From: Deltaproteobacteria bacterium HGW-Deltaproteobacteria-15
GTDB lineage: Bacteria > Desulfobacterota > DSM-4660 > Desulfatiglandales > HGW-15
Direction: 5' to 3'
DNA length: 32,451 nt
NCBI GenBank assembly: GCA_002840535.1
Contig: PHBH01000038.1
Location: 65,333 to 97,783, forward strand
The notes under the pieces: model-generated
Database searches by the model: none
What the model was told of the DNA's origin: nothing
What the model saw: the letters and a program-made list of their open reading frames with translations, nothing else
Shown here: piece by piece, positions 16,110 through 24,325 of the stretch
Position numbering within the stretch: position 1 is the stretch's first letter
Layout: each line of letters begins with the position of its first letter
Translations under genes and position numbers: made by a program

Positions 16110-16756
16110 GAAATGCCCATCTTCTCCATGACAACCGCAAGGATCTGTTCTTTCAGCGCCTCTCCCTTTTCTTTCAAAAGCTTCAGGTCGTTTTCCATCC
16201 CCTGGTTGTATTCCCTGTCGCTGATTCTGGAGGTGTTCACCCGCACGTTCAGAATGGCCCCTTCCATTGCAGCATGACCGAGGAGCCCCCCCACCCCGCC
16301 GTCAGTGATCGCGTTCGGGTTTCCATCTTTAACCACCTGGAGGCAGATCTCCAGCGCTCTCACGCTTGCCTTTGCCGTGAGAAAGGGGACATCCGCCGCC
16401 TTCTTGAGCCTCTTCTGGATTTCAATGGATCTCTTTTTCTTCTCCTCGTCATTGCCTTTAGGCAGCCGATAAGCCTCCATCACCTCCTGGTAAACGCGGC
16501 TGTCTTCCGCGACCGCAGAAAGGAGCTCTTGCCGGCAGGCATATGCCGCGTCCCTGATCCCGGCCATTTTTTCTTGCCGATCCTCGAACCCCTTTCGGTT
16601 CAGGGTGAGATTGGCGACCATTTCGACAAGAGCGGAGGCGAGGCTTCCTGCAAGCGCCGATACGCTTCCGCCGCCGGGAGTCGGGGTCCCGCCGGAAACC
16701 GCATCGATGAATTCCGAGACGGTCTTTTCTTTTTCCTGCTTTTCGATTTGTCCCAT
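16106..16756 (-). CDS. fchA: Formiminotetrahydrofolate cyclodeaminase (cyclodeaminase/cyclohydrolase family)
   Basis: 216 residues. It converts 5-formimino-tetrahydrofolate to 5,10-methenyl-tetrahydrofolate with release of ammonia, and is the stand-alone counterpart of the C-terminal half of animal FTCD. The sequence has FIDAVSGGTPTPGGGSVSAL at the N-terminus, the glycine-rich family signature, and NAITDGGVGGLLGHAAMEGA in the second half. The gene starts 18 bases after the ftcD stop and overlaps hutI. Its place between ftcD and hutI supports this role over a plain methenyl-THF cyclohydrolase, though both reactions occur in the family. Confidence 0.9.
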   Translation of the reverse strand: MGQIEKQEKEKTVSEFIDAVSGGTPTPGGGSVSALAGSLASALVEMVANLTLNRKGFEDRQEKMAGIRDAAYACRQELLSAVAEDSRVYQEVMEAYRLPKGNDEEKKKRSIEIQKRLKKAADVPFLTAKASVRALEICLQVVKDGNPNAITDGGVGGLLGHAAMEGAILNVRVNTSRISDREYNQGMENDLKLLKEKGEALKEQILAVVMEKMGIS

Positions 16757-16774
16757 GATTGCTCCTGTCGTTTT

Positions 16775-17671
16775 CTACTCGGGAAGAAGATGGGTTTCGA
16801 TCACCTGCCTGGAAGTGAATCCGCTCATTTTGAGGCAGTCGCGGGCCACATCCTCGAGCGCTTCCAGGGGAACCAGGCCTATCAGTTCAGTTTCAGCGAT
16901 CTCCACGCCAGTCCCCGCAAGTTCTTCCCTGATAAATGAAACGACCATGGGAATGGAAGCCTTTTTGAAATTCGTGAGGTTCATCGAGACCTGCACCATT
17001 CCCTTCTCTTTCAAGTCAACGCCGAGGGCCTGTACGGTAGGGATCCCGCCGCTTGACTCCCGGATCTTCTTTGCAAGCTGTTTCGCAAGGGCCAGATCGC
17101 TGCTCTGCAGATTCACATTGAAGGCGATCAGAGGAAACCTGGCGCCGACCACGGCCGCTCCCGATTTCGTATTGAACTCATGCGGCCCGGCGTCCGGACG
17201 CCATTCTGCCTGTCCAAGTTTCACCGCCAATCCTTCGTATTCGCCTTTCCGGATATCGGCAAGCTTTCTCCTGCCGGGCACGGTGGCGGATTCTCCATAA
17301 TAGTACACCGGGAGCCCTCCCCTCCTGCCCAGTTCTTCGCCAAAACGGCGCGAGAGACCGACCGTCTCCTCCATCTCCATACCCCTGACAGGAATGAAAG
17401 GGACCACATCCACTGCCCCGATGCGTGGATGAGCGCCGCTGTGGGTTCGCATGTCGATCAGCTCCAGGGCTTTGAGGCAGCACCGAAGGGCGGCTTCTCT
17501 CACCGGTTCCGGCTCGCCCAAGAATGTCACGACCGAACGGTTGTGGGCCTCATCAGAGGAGTAATCGAGCAGTTTCACCCCGGAGACACGCGTCACCTGG
17601 CGGGCGATTTCCTCAACCTTATCCCGATCCCTCCCCTCGCTGAAATTCGGAACACACTCCAGTATCTTCAA
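16775..17671 (-). CDS. ftcD: Glutamate formimidoyltransferase
   Basis: 298 residues, matching the stand-alone formiminotransferase domain. It moves the formimino group from N-formimino-L-glutamate to tetrahydrofolate and yields glutamate. The start MKILECVPNFSEGRDRDKVE, then the folate-site stretch HSGAHPRIGAVDVVPFIPV, and the later VQVSMNLTNFKKASIP are typical. The start is only six bases after the hutU stop. Together with fchA it routes the one-carbon unit into the folate pool, which suits an anaerobe with a tetrahydrofolate-based C1 pathway. Confidence 0.96.
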   Translation of the reverse strand: MKILECVPNFSEGRDRDKVEEIARQVTRVSGVKLLDYSSDEAHNRSVVTFLGEPEPVREAALRCCLKALELIDMRTHSGAHPRIGAVDVVPFIPVRGMEMEETVGLSRRFGEELGRRGGLPVYYYGESATVPGRRKLADIRKGEYEGLAVKLGQAEWRPDAGPHEFNTKSGAAVVGARFPLIAFNVNLQSSDLALAKQLAKKIRESSGGIPTVQALGVDLKEKGMVQVSMNLTNFKKASIPMVVSFIREELAGTGVEIAETELIGLVPLEALEDVARDCLKMSGFTSRQVIETHLLPE

Positions 17672-17677
17672 GAGGGA

Positions 17678-19387
17678 TCACCTCACCATGGGCAGCTTGA
17701 TGCCCTTTTCCCGGGCGGTTTGGATGGCGGCCTCGTACCCGGCATCCGCGTGCCTCATGACCCCGGTTCCAGGATCGGTGGTGAGGACCCGAAGGATTCT
17801 CTCTTCGGCATCCTTCGTGCCGTCGCACACCACGACCATTCCGGCATGAATGGAGTATCCGATGCCCACACCGCCGCCGTGATGCACCGAAACCCATGTC
17901 GCGCCCGCTGCCGTATTGAGCAAGGCATTCAGGATAGGCCAGTCGGCAATGGCGTCGCTTTTATCCATCATCCCCTCTGTTTCCCTGTTGGGGGAAGCCA
18001 CGGAACCCGCGTCCAGGTGGTCGCGACCGATCACGATGGGCGCCTTCAGCTCTCCACTGGCCACCATGTCGTTGAACACCTTGCCGATGCGGGCCCTCTC
18101 CCCATACCCGAGCCAGCAGATGCGGGCCGGAAGACCCTGGAACTGCACCTTCTCGCGGGCCAGGCTCATCCAGCGCCGGAGCGATTCATTCTCCGGAAAC
18201 TCGCGCAGAACCGCTTCGTCCGTTCTGTAGATGTCTTCAGGATCGCCGGACAGAGCCGCCCAGCGGAACGGGCCTTTTCCTTCGCAAAACAGGGGGCGGA
18301 TGAATGCCGGCACAAACCCGGGGAACTGAAACGCATCCTCAACCCCTGCCTCAAAGGCGTGCGCCCGGATGTTGTTCCCATAATCGAACACCACTGAACC
18401 CCTTTTCTGGAAATCGAGCATCGACCGGACATGAATGGCCATGGACTGCATGGACCGTCTCACATATTCATCAGGGTCTTTCCGACGCAGCTTCAGGGCT
18501 TCCTCGAGCGTGGTGCCGCCGGGCACATATCCATTGAGAGGATCGTGGGCCGACGTCTGATCGGTGACCAGATCGGGCACAATCCCTCTGCGCACGAGCT
18601 CCGGCAGGACTTCCGACGCGTTTCCCACAAGGCCGATCGACATCGCGATTCCCTTGGCCCTGCCCTCCATGGATCTGTTAAGGGCATCATCCAAATCCGA
18701 AGCCATTTCATCCAGGTATCGTGTCTGGAGACGCCTCAGGATTCGATCCTGGTCCACTTCCACAGCCAGCAACACCGCGCCGTTCATGGTGGCTGCAAGG
18801 GGCTGGGCACCGCCCATTCCCCCGAGCCCTGCGGTCAGCACCAGTCTCCCCTTGAGGCTTCCGCCGAAATGTTTCCGCGCCGCCGAGGCAAAGGTTTCAT
18901 ACGTCCCCTGCAGAATCCCCTGGCTGCCGATGTAGATCCAGCTCCCTGCCGTCATCTGGCCGAACATGGTGAGTCCGAGCCCTTCCAGCTCCCTGAACTT
19001 CTCCCAGGTCGCCCATTTCGGCACCAGCATGGAATTGGAGATGAGGACCCGGGGCGCAAAGGCATGGGTCCGAAAGATGCCGACCGGTTTCCCGGACTGG
19101 ATCAGGAGGGTCTCATCCCCTTCCAGGTTCTTGAGGCTTTCGACGATCCTCTGGTAGCATTCCCAGTTGCGTGCGGCCTTGCCTGACCCGCCGTAAACAA
19201 TAAGCTCATCCGGTTTTTCAGCCACTTCCCGGTCCAGGTTGTTCATGAGCATCCGCATGGCGGCTTCGGTCTGCCAGGTCTTGCAGGCGAGCTTCGTACC
19301 CGTCGGCGCGGAGATGTTTAACTTCAGCGAGATCTCAGGTATCGCTGCGGTCCTTTCAAGGACCTTGACCGGTCGTTTGTCTTCCAT
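17678..19387 (-). CDS. hutU: Urocanate hydratase
   Basis: 569 residues from ATG 19387. It adds water to urocanate to form imidazolonepropionate, using tightly bound NAD. Visible features: LACKTWQTEAAMRMLMNN, VYGGSGKAARNWECYQRI, the NAD-binding glycine loop TAGLGGMGGAQPLAATM, the active-site Cys region RICWLGYGERARIG, and the C-terminal GATWVSVHHGGGVGIGYS. I prefer ATG 19387 because GGTGGAG lies just upstream, while the ATG six codons earlier lacks a binding site. The gene begins 65 bases after livF ends, so it links the transporter genes to the hut enzymes. Confidence 0.97.
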   Translation of the reverse strand: MEDKRPVKVLERTAAIPEISLKLNISAPTGTKLACKTWQTEAAMRMLMNNLDREVAEKPDELIVYGGSGKAARNWECYQRIVESLKNLEGDETLLIQSGKPVGIFRTHAFAPRVLISNSMLVPKWATWEKFRELEGLGLTMFGQMTAGSWIYIGSQGILQGTYETFASAARKHFGGSLKGRLVLTAGLGGMGGAQPLAATMNGAVLLAVEVDQDRILRRLQTRYLDEMASDLDDALNRSMEGRAKGIAMSIGLVGNASEVLPELVRRGIVPDLVTDQTSAHDPLNGYVPGGTTLEEALKLRRKDPDEYVRRSMQSMAIHVRSMLDFQKRGSVVFDYGNNIRAHAFEAGVEDAFQFPGFVPAFIRPLFCEGKGPFRWAALSGDPEDIYRTDEAVLREFPENESLRRWMSLAREKVQFQGLPARICWLGYGERARIGKVFNDMVASGELKAPIVIGRDHLDAGSVASPNRETEGMMDKSDAIADWPILNALLNTAAGATWVSVHHGGGVGIGYSIHAGMVVVCDGTKDAEERILRVLTTDPGTGVMRHADAGYEAAIQTAREKGIKLPMVR

Positions 19388-19452
19388 GTCACTCCACCTC
19401 TGCATAGATCAAAGACTGTTTTGTACTTCGATATTCCGGGCTTCGGATCAGC

Positions 19453-20157
19453 CTAGGCCCCACCGAGATACGCCTTTTTAACGAGCGGGTCAGCCGAGAG
19501 ACTCTCGCTGGTATCGCTCATGACGATCTCCCCGGTTTCCAGCACATACCCTCTGTCGGCTGCCGCCAGGGCTTTCCTCGCGTTCTGTTCTACGAGCAGA
19601 ATCGTCACGCCCTTTTGGTGAAGGTTTTTGATCACTTTGAATGTTGCCTGCACATGGATCGGCATGAGACCCAGAGAGACTTCATCCATCAGAATCATTT
19701 GGGGCCTGGCCATCAGCGCCCTTGCAATGGCCAACATCTGCTGCTCTCCGCCGCTCAGGGTCTTCCCCACCTGATGCTGCCGTTGCTGCAGCACAGGGAA
19801 AAGATCATAGGCCTCCTGCATCCCGGCCTTCGCCCCGCCCTGCACGCTGTAACAGCCCATCATCAGGTTTTCATCTACCGTCAAATCCGGGAAGATCCTC
19901 CTGCCCTCGGGAACAAGGCTTATGCCCAGGAGCGCCCGTTTGTGCGGGACCATGCGGGTAATCTCCTTCCCGCGAAAGAGGATTTCGCCGCGGCTGCATT
20001 TCACGAGGCCCATAACTGCGCGCAGGATCGTGGTCTTCCCTGCCCCGTTTGCACCGATGATGGTGACCAATTCTCCTTCCCGGACGGTAAAGCTGACCCC
20101 CTTCAGCGCCAGGAATTCGCCATAAGAGACCTCGATCCCCCTCGCCTCAAGCATCAT
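19453..20157 (-). CDS. livF: Branched-chain-type ABC transporter ATP-binding protein (LivF-like)
   Basis: 234 residues from ATG 20157, the usual LivF size. Walker A is GANGAGKTTILRAV, the signature is LSGGEQQMLAIARALM, and Walker B is MILMDEVSLGL, where the usual DEP is DEV. It pairs with LivG to power the LivHM permease. The start overlaps the livG stop, with GGGAGG inside the end of livG. A start 24 codons earlier is possible but would add a non-conserved basic tail within livG. Although liv-type, the substrate is probably not leucine, because hut genes follow directly. Confidence 0.93.
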   Translation of the reverse strand: MMLEARGIEVSYGEFLALKGVSFTVREGELVTIIGANGAGKTTILRAVMGLVKCSRGEILFRGKEITRMVPHKRALLGISLVPEGRRIFPDLTVDENLMMGCYSVQGGAKAGMQEAYDLFPVLQQRQHQVGKTLSGGEQQMLAIARALMARPQMILMDEVSLGLMPIHVQATFKVIKNLHQKGVTILLVEQNARKALAAADRGYVLETGEIVMSDTSESLSADPLVKKAYLGGA

Positions 20158-20902
20158 CCGTTTCCCTCCCGAGATACGCCTCGATGACCACCGGGTCCGA
20201 ACGGATCTCTTCAGGACTTCCTTCTGCAATCTTTGTCCCGTGGTCGAGGACTACGATCCTCCGGCAAAGATCCATGATCACCTGCATGTTGTGCTCAATG
20301 AGAAGGATGCCGATACCCTGCTCTCGAAGGGAGCGGATCAGGACCATGAGCTGTGACGATTCTTCAAAACGAAGACCGGCGGACGGTTCGTCGAGGAGAA
20401 GCAGTTTCGGGTTGATCGCAAGGGCTCGTGCGATCTCCAACCGTTTCTTGAAGCCGAGCGGCAGATTTCTGGCCTCTGTGGCGCGGTAAGGGAGAAGCCC
20501 GCTTCTCTCGAGGATCGACTCTGCTTCGGCCGTAATCCTTTGGTCTTCGAATCGCCTGATGCATCCCCGCAGGGACGGGTAATACTTGTGGCCCAGGGCG
20601 ACGAGCACGTTATGCAGCACATCCATGTTCTGAAAGGGCCTGACGATCTGAAAGGTGCGGCCGATTCCCAGCCGGCTGATCTGATGGGTCTTCAGGCCGG
20701 GAATGGATCGTCCTTCGAAGCGGATCTCACCGCCGCTCGGTGGATAGATTCCGGTGATCATGTTGAACAGGGTGGTCTTGCCGGCGCCGTTCGGCCCGAT
20801 CACCCCCAGAATCTCCCCCTGCTCACACGCGAAGCTCACCCGGTCCAGCGCTTTGAGGCCGTCAAATTCCTTGCTGAGGCCGTCTATTTCAAGGAGATGC
20901 AT
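20147..20902 (-). CDS. livG: Branched-chain-type ABC transporter ATP-binding protein (LivG-like)
   Basis: 251 residues, the normal LivG length. Walker A GPNGAGKTTLFNMITG, signature region NLPLGFKKRLEIARAL, Walker B LLLLDEPSAGL, and the H-loop ILLIEHNMQVIM are intact. The LivG-specific RTFQIVRPFQNMDVLHNV is present. The ATG overlaps the end of livM by 14 bases, and the 3' end overlaps livF, which indicates tight co-translation. Confidence 0.94.
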   Translation of the reverse strand: MHLLEIDGLSKEFDGLKALDRVSFACEQGEILGVIGPNGAGKTTLFNMITGIYPPSGGEIRFEGRSIPGLKTHQISRLGIGRTFQIVRPFQNMDVLHNVLVALGHKYYPSLRGCIRRFEDQRITAEAESILERSGLLPYRATEARNLPLGFKKRLEIARALAINPKLLLLDEPSAGLRFEESSQLMVLIRSLREQGIGILLIEHNMQVIMDLCRRIVVLDHGTKIAEGSPEEIRSDPVVIEAYLGRETDDA

Positions 20903-21800
20903 GTCCGCTCTCCTTCTTCAGAACGGTTGCGCACATTCGCTTGAAACCGCGCGTGAGGAATGAACCGGATCCCAGAAGGCCGCCGGGCTGAAAGCGCATC
21001 ATGGCGAGAAGCAGTATCCCATACAGGAACGTCCTGTAATCCATAATGGGCCGGAAGACTTCCGGGAGCAGGCCGAGAATGACAGCGCCGACCACAGGCC
21101 CCCAGCGCGTTCCGATCCCTCCGAAAACCACCATGCTCAGGATGAAGATCGACTGACCGAATCCGAAGTTCTGGGGCATTATGAATGTAAGGAAATGGGC
21201 GTAGAACCCTCCGGCCAGGCCGGCGATGCCGCTGCCGAGCACAAAGGCCAGAACCTTGAACCGCACCACATCCACACCCATTGTCTGGGCGGCCTGCTCG
21301 TCCTCCCGGACCGCGGACCATGCCAGTCCGATCCAGGATCGGCCCAGTCTTCTATCCAGGAGCAGGAGGAGAAGAAAGACCGCAACGATGAGAAGAAGAT
21401 ACTCGGGTTTGGTCATCTCCCGGCCGAACCACCTCGGAAGGTCGATGGAGCCGATGCCCATGGCCCCGCCGAAAAAGGGGATATAGAGGAATACCGCCTC
21501 GATGACGAAGTTGATCCCCATCGTGGTAATGGCGAGGAAATCATCCCGCACCCTCAGGCAGGGAATCCCCAGAATTGCCCCTACCATGCCTGCCACGACC
21601 GCAGCTGCAGGCACATCCAGCCAGAAGGGAAAGCCTGCCTCCGTGTGAAGCAGAGCGGAGGTATAGGCCCCGATTCCGAAGAAGGCCGCATGGCCGAGTG
21701 AGATCTGGCCGGCATGGCCCGTGATCACATTCAGGCTGTGGGCCAGCATGGCATAGATGGCCAGGGTGATGAGGATGGTTATGGTGTAGGAACTGATCAT
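20889..21800 (-). CDS. livM: Branched-chain-type ABC transporter permease (LivM-like)
   Basis: 303 residues with eight to ten hydrophobic helices. The family stretch NVITGHAGQISLGHAAFFGIGAY, of which GHAGQISLGHAAFFGIG is the core, is complete, as are VREDEQAAQTMGVDVVRFKV (the ATPase-coupling loop, EAA-like) and FGGIGTRWGPVVGAVILGLL. It forms the membrane channel with LivH. Unlike most liv operons, 109 bases with a long inverted repeat separate it from livH. Confidence 0.94.
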   Translation of the reverse strand: MISSYTITILITLAIYAMLAHSLNVITGHAGQISLGHAAFFGIGAYTSALLHTEAGFPFWLDVPAAAVVAGMVGAILGIPCLRVRDDFLAITTMGINFVIEAVFLYIPFFGGAMGIGSIDLPRWFGREMTKPEYLLLIVAVFLLLLLLDRRLGRSWIGLAWSAVREDEQAAQTMGVDVVRFKVLAFVLGSGIAGLAGGFYAHFLTFIMPQNFGFGQSIFILSMVVFGGIGTRWGPVVGAVILGLLPEVFRPIMDYRTFLYGILLLAMMRFQPGGLLGSGSFLTRGFKRMCATVLKKESGHASP

Positions 21801-21830
21801 GACGATTTTTAGTGTTCAGGTTCAAGATTC

Positions 21831-21899
21831 TGCCACAAAGACACAAAGACACCAAGAAACCCTTTTTACTCTTCTTTGTGTCTTGGTGCCTTGGTGGCA
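21831..21899. repeat. Long imperfect hairpin between livH and livM
   Basis: The 28-base arms, TGCCACAAAGACACAAAGAC onward (21831-21858) and TTCTTTGTGTCTTGGTGCCT onward (21872-21899), match as an inverted repeat with four mismatches over a 13-base loop. The ACAAAGACACCAAGG type of sequence recurs in the hairpin at 25916-26033. It could reduce or process the polycistronic mRNA between the two permease genes. Confidence 0.55.
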
Positions 21900-21909
21900 G
21901 ACGTTTCGA

Positions 21910-22767
21910 CTACGCCTTCCCGAGCAGGCCATACGGCCGGAACATGAGCACAAGGATCATGGCGAGAAAGGCCACGGCATCTCTCGGGAACGGCACCGCC
22001 AGGATCCCGATGAAGAATGTTTCCGCCAATCCGACCACAAACGAGGCGAGAACGGTTCCGGTAATGGACCCCAGTCCGCCGAGCACGACGATTGCAAGCG
22101 CCTTGTAGGCAGGGATGCTGCCCATGGTCGGCCATACCTGGTTGTCATACACACCGATCAGCACGCCTGCAGCGCCGGCCATGGCGGAACCGATGAGGAA
22201 ATTCATGGCAATGATGGCGCCCACGTTTACGCCGAAGGCCGAAGCGGTTTCCGCATCCTGCGAACACGCGCGCATGGCGAGCCCTGCCCTGGTCCTGGTG
22301 AGAAAAAGCCAGAACACAATGAGGATCACAAAGGTGACCGCCAGGATCAGCACCTGTGTGCCGGTGAGCCGAAACGCGCCGACGGATACACCCCAAGGCC
22401 CGATGGGTGCATTGAATGCGAGCGTATGGGGGCCGGCAGCGATGCGGAAGGTCTCTTCCATGGCCGTAAAAAGGCCTATCGAGACGATCAGCGGGGCGAT
22501 CCTGGGCAAATGAAGGAGGGGCATGTACAGGAATCGCTCGACCAGATATCCTGCAATGGCGGCCCCCGCCATTCCTGCGGCAAGAGATGTCCAGAGATTA
22601 CCTATCAGATGGAATGAGGCAAGCCCCACATATGCGCCCAGGGTATAAATTCCCGCATGCGCCACATGCAGGATCCGCAGGATCCCATAGACCATGGTGA
22701 GGCCAAGGGAAATCAGGGCGTATACGCTGCCCACTGCGATTGCATTTGCCAGTTGCTGCAAGAGCAT
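21910..22767 (-). CDS. livH: Branched-chain-type ABC transporter permease (LivH-like)
   Basis: 285 residues from ATG 22767 (MLLQQLANAIAVGSVYALIS), the standard LivH start and length. A longer frame beginning 24 codons upstream would put non-conserved sequence before the first helix. The coupling loop RTRAGLAMRACSQDAETASAFG and the VLGGLGSITGTVLASFVVGL near the end are typical. No strong ribosome-binding site is visible. The gap to the binding-protein gene carries a hairpin. It forms the inner-membrane pore with LivM. Confidence 0.93.
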   Translation of the reverse strand: MLLQQLANAIAVGSVYALISLGLTMVYGILRILHVAHAGIYTLGAYVGLASFHLIGNLWTSLAAGMAGAAIAGYLVERFLYMPLLHLPRIAPLIVSIGLFTAMEETFRIAAGPHTLAFNAPIGPWGVSVGAFRLTGTQVLILAVTFVILIVFWLFLTRTRAGLAMRACSQDAETASAFGVNVGAIIAMNFLIGSAMAGAAGVLIGVYDNQVWPTMGSIPAYKALAIVVLGGLGSITGTVLASFVVGLAETFFIGILAVPFPRDAVAFLAMILVLMFRPYGLLGKA

Positions 22768-22803
22768 GGGAAAACGTGTCCGTGAAAGGGTGTTTTCGTA
22801 AAG

Positions 22804-22840
22804 CGTGTCCGCGCGCGATCCGTCATCCGCTACGGACACG
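22804..22840. other. Hairpin between the binding-protein gene and livH
   Basis: CGTGTCCG (22804-22811) and CGGACACG (22833-22840) pair perfectly over a 21-base loop. A further direct copy of CGTGTCCG occurs at 22775-22782. Structures in this place often stabilise the upstream binding-protein message or partly stop transcription, giving more binding protein than permease. That role is inferred. Confidence 0.45.
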
Positions 22841-22856
22841 GTTCACGTCTTCAGGC

Positions 22857-24038
22857 TCACTTCTTCGTAGGTGGCGTGATGACTTCGGGATTGTCGACAA
22901 CTCCGGCCTTGCGGAATCTCCCTTCCTTCACCACCTGGATCTGAACGGGTTTGACCACCTCACCCTGTACGAATCGGCTGATCTTGCCGGTGAGCCCGTT
23001 GTAATCCTTCGTCTCCAGAAGCGCTTTCTGAATGGCCTTTGCATCGGTCCCGGCCTTTTCAATCGCGGAGACGAGAATCATGAAAGCATCATAGCTCGAA
23101 GCGCCCACCATGTCGGCATCGTGGCCGTAGGCGGCTTTGAAGTTCTTCAGAAAATTCTGAACGAGCGGCCTGGGGTCGTCGCGATCCAGGTTGGTGGCAA
23201 TGATCACACCCTCGGCGGCAGGACCGGCAAGCTCAATGAACTTCGGAGAATCGAAACCCTCCTCGCCCAGGATCTGAGCCTTGATTCCCAATTCACCCGC
23301 CTGGCGCACGATGGAGGCGGCCTCATTGTAATAGCCGGCCGCAAAGATCAGATCGGGGTTTTCATCCTTGATCCTTGTGAGATACGGCCGAAAGTCCTTC
23401 TCACCCGGGAATTTGTACATCTGCTTGGAAAGAACCGAGCCGCCGAGCTTCTGTGCCCTCTCTGCAAACCCTGCTGAAATGGCGCGGCCGAAATCATTAT
23501 CCATGGAGATGATGGACATCTTCTTCGCCTTCAGTTGCTTGACCGCGAACTCCGCGGCAGCCGCCCCTTCGATCTCGCCCAGGAACCCGTTCCTGAACAT
23601 GAAATCGTTCGTCTTCTTTTCCTTGGGGTCCCAGGTCACATCCGGGTGCACCGCATACCCGGCCACCATGGGCATTCCGGCTTTCTGAAAAATGGGAGCG
23701 GTCACCCGGGTGGGACCGCTGTAGGAACCGCTCACCACGCCGACCACCTTGTCCTTCTCGATGAGCTTGTTCGCAATAGCCACCGCTTCCTCGGCCTTTA
23801 GACGATCGTCATACACAATGAGCTCGACCTTTTTCCCTTTGATTCCCCCGGCGGTGTTAACCTCTTTCAAGGCCAATTCGACGGCATCCTTTGCACTCGC
23901 CCCGTCTGCAGCGGCAGGACCGGTGATCGGCGCAAAGAACCCGATCTTGATGGAATTCTGAGCCGCGGCGGGCGAAATCCCGGAAAAGATGAAGATAGCA
24001 AATACCAGTAACATGAACCATCCGACTCGTTTGCTCAT
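22857..24038 (-). CDS. Branched-chain-type ABC transporter substrate-binding protein (LivK/LivJ-like, PBP1 family)
   Basis: 393 residues from ATG 24038, with GGAGG at good spacing. A signal peptide (MSKRVGWFMLLVFAIFIFSG, cleavage probably after PAAAQ) leads to a PBP1-type fold: IKIGFFAPITGPAAADGASA, VNTAGGIKGKKVELIVYDD, and the hinge segments VGVVSGSYSGPTRV and GASSYDAFMILVSAIEKAG. Its 5' end follows the probable HutC-controlled promoter. As first gene of the liv-hut operon it should bind the imported compound; histidine or urocanate is the best guess from context. A start 33 codons earlier would cross the promoter region and is rejected. Confidence 0.93.
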   Translation of the reverse strand: MSKRVGWFMLLVFAIFIFSGISPAAAQNSIKIGFFAPITGPAAADGASAKDAVELALKEVNTAGGIKGKKVELIVYDDRLKAEEAVAIANKLIEKDKVVGVVSGSYSGPTRVTAPIFQKAGMPMVAGYAVHPDVTWDPKEKKTNDFMFRNGFLGEIEGAAAAEFAVKQLKAKKMSIISMDNDFGRAISAGFAERAQKLGGSVLSKQMYKFPGEKDFRPYLTRIKDENPDLIFAAGYYNEAASIVRQAGELGIKAQILGEEGFDSPKFIELAGPAAEGVIIATNLDRDDPRPLVQNFLKNFKAAYGHDADMVGASSYDAFMILVSAIEKAGTDAKAIQKALLETKDYNGLTGKISRFVQGEVVKPVQIQVVKEGRFRKAGVVDNPEVITPPTKK

Positions 24039-24107
24039 GGCACGCCTCCTTTCAAGTGGTGGGGATATGTCCGTTTTCCTGTTCGCGGTAAGGACCGATT
24101 GACTATA

Positions 24108-24121
24108 GGGATATATACAAG
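24108..24121 (-). promoter_or_regulatory. Putative HutC operator in the liv-hut promoter
   Basis: On the minus strand the sequence is CTTGTATATATCCC. One half (CTTGTATATA) matches the CTTGTATATACAAG-like palindrome I recall for HutC; the other half is degenerate. It overlaps the -10 box, so binding would repress the operon. The same core, TTGTATATAT, is present at the hutC promoter. Confidence 0.55.
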
Positions 24122-24137
24122 TTAGCTCCTTTGTCAA
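24110..24137 (-). promoter_or_regulatory. Putative sigma-70 promoter of the liv-hut operon
   Basis: On the minus strand TTGACA (24137-24132) is followed after 16 bases by TATATC (24115-24110). The first codon of the binding-protein gene is about 72 bases further on. The layout matches the opposite hutC promoter closely: both read TTGAC[AT], then A[AT]GGAGC, then the TTGTATATAT core. Confidence 0.5.
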
Positions 24138-24293
24138 TCGAAAATTCAGACCGGAAAAGGCGTGGTCATTGCCGGCAAGGTTCCACTCGTATGAGTAAAC
24201 TATTCCAATGACTTTGCTGCATCTGAGTCCCGCCTCTCAGATCTGCCGGCTGGGCCCTCCATGCCGGGAATTCCGCGTAAGTCGCCAGGGAAC

Positions 24294-24321
24294 TTGACTA
24301 TGGAGCGACAAGTTGTATATA
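24294..24321 (+). promoter_or_regulatory. Putative sigma-70 promoter of hutC
   Basis: TTGACT (24294-24299) and TATATA (24316-24321) with a 16-base spacer. The HutC-like site overlaps the -10 box, which predicts autorepression. The start of hutC lies 70 bases downstream. Confidence 0.5.
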
Positions 24322-24325
24322 TGAA
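24312..24325 (+). promoter_or_regulatory. Putative HutC operator in the hutC promoter
   Basis: GTTGTATATATGAA shares the 10-base core TTGTATATAT with the site at 24108-24121 and occupies the same place relative to its -10 box. The second half of the expected palindrome is again weak, which is common for lower-affinity GntR-family sites. Confidence 0.55.

Noticed and set aside
17180..18397. 405-residue open frame on the + strand
   Set aside because: It is antisense to ftcD and hutU, which have complete family motifs, and it shows no coherent domain itself.
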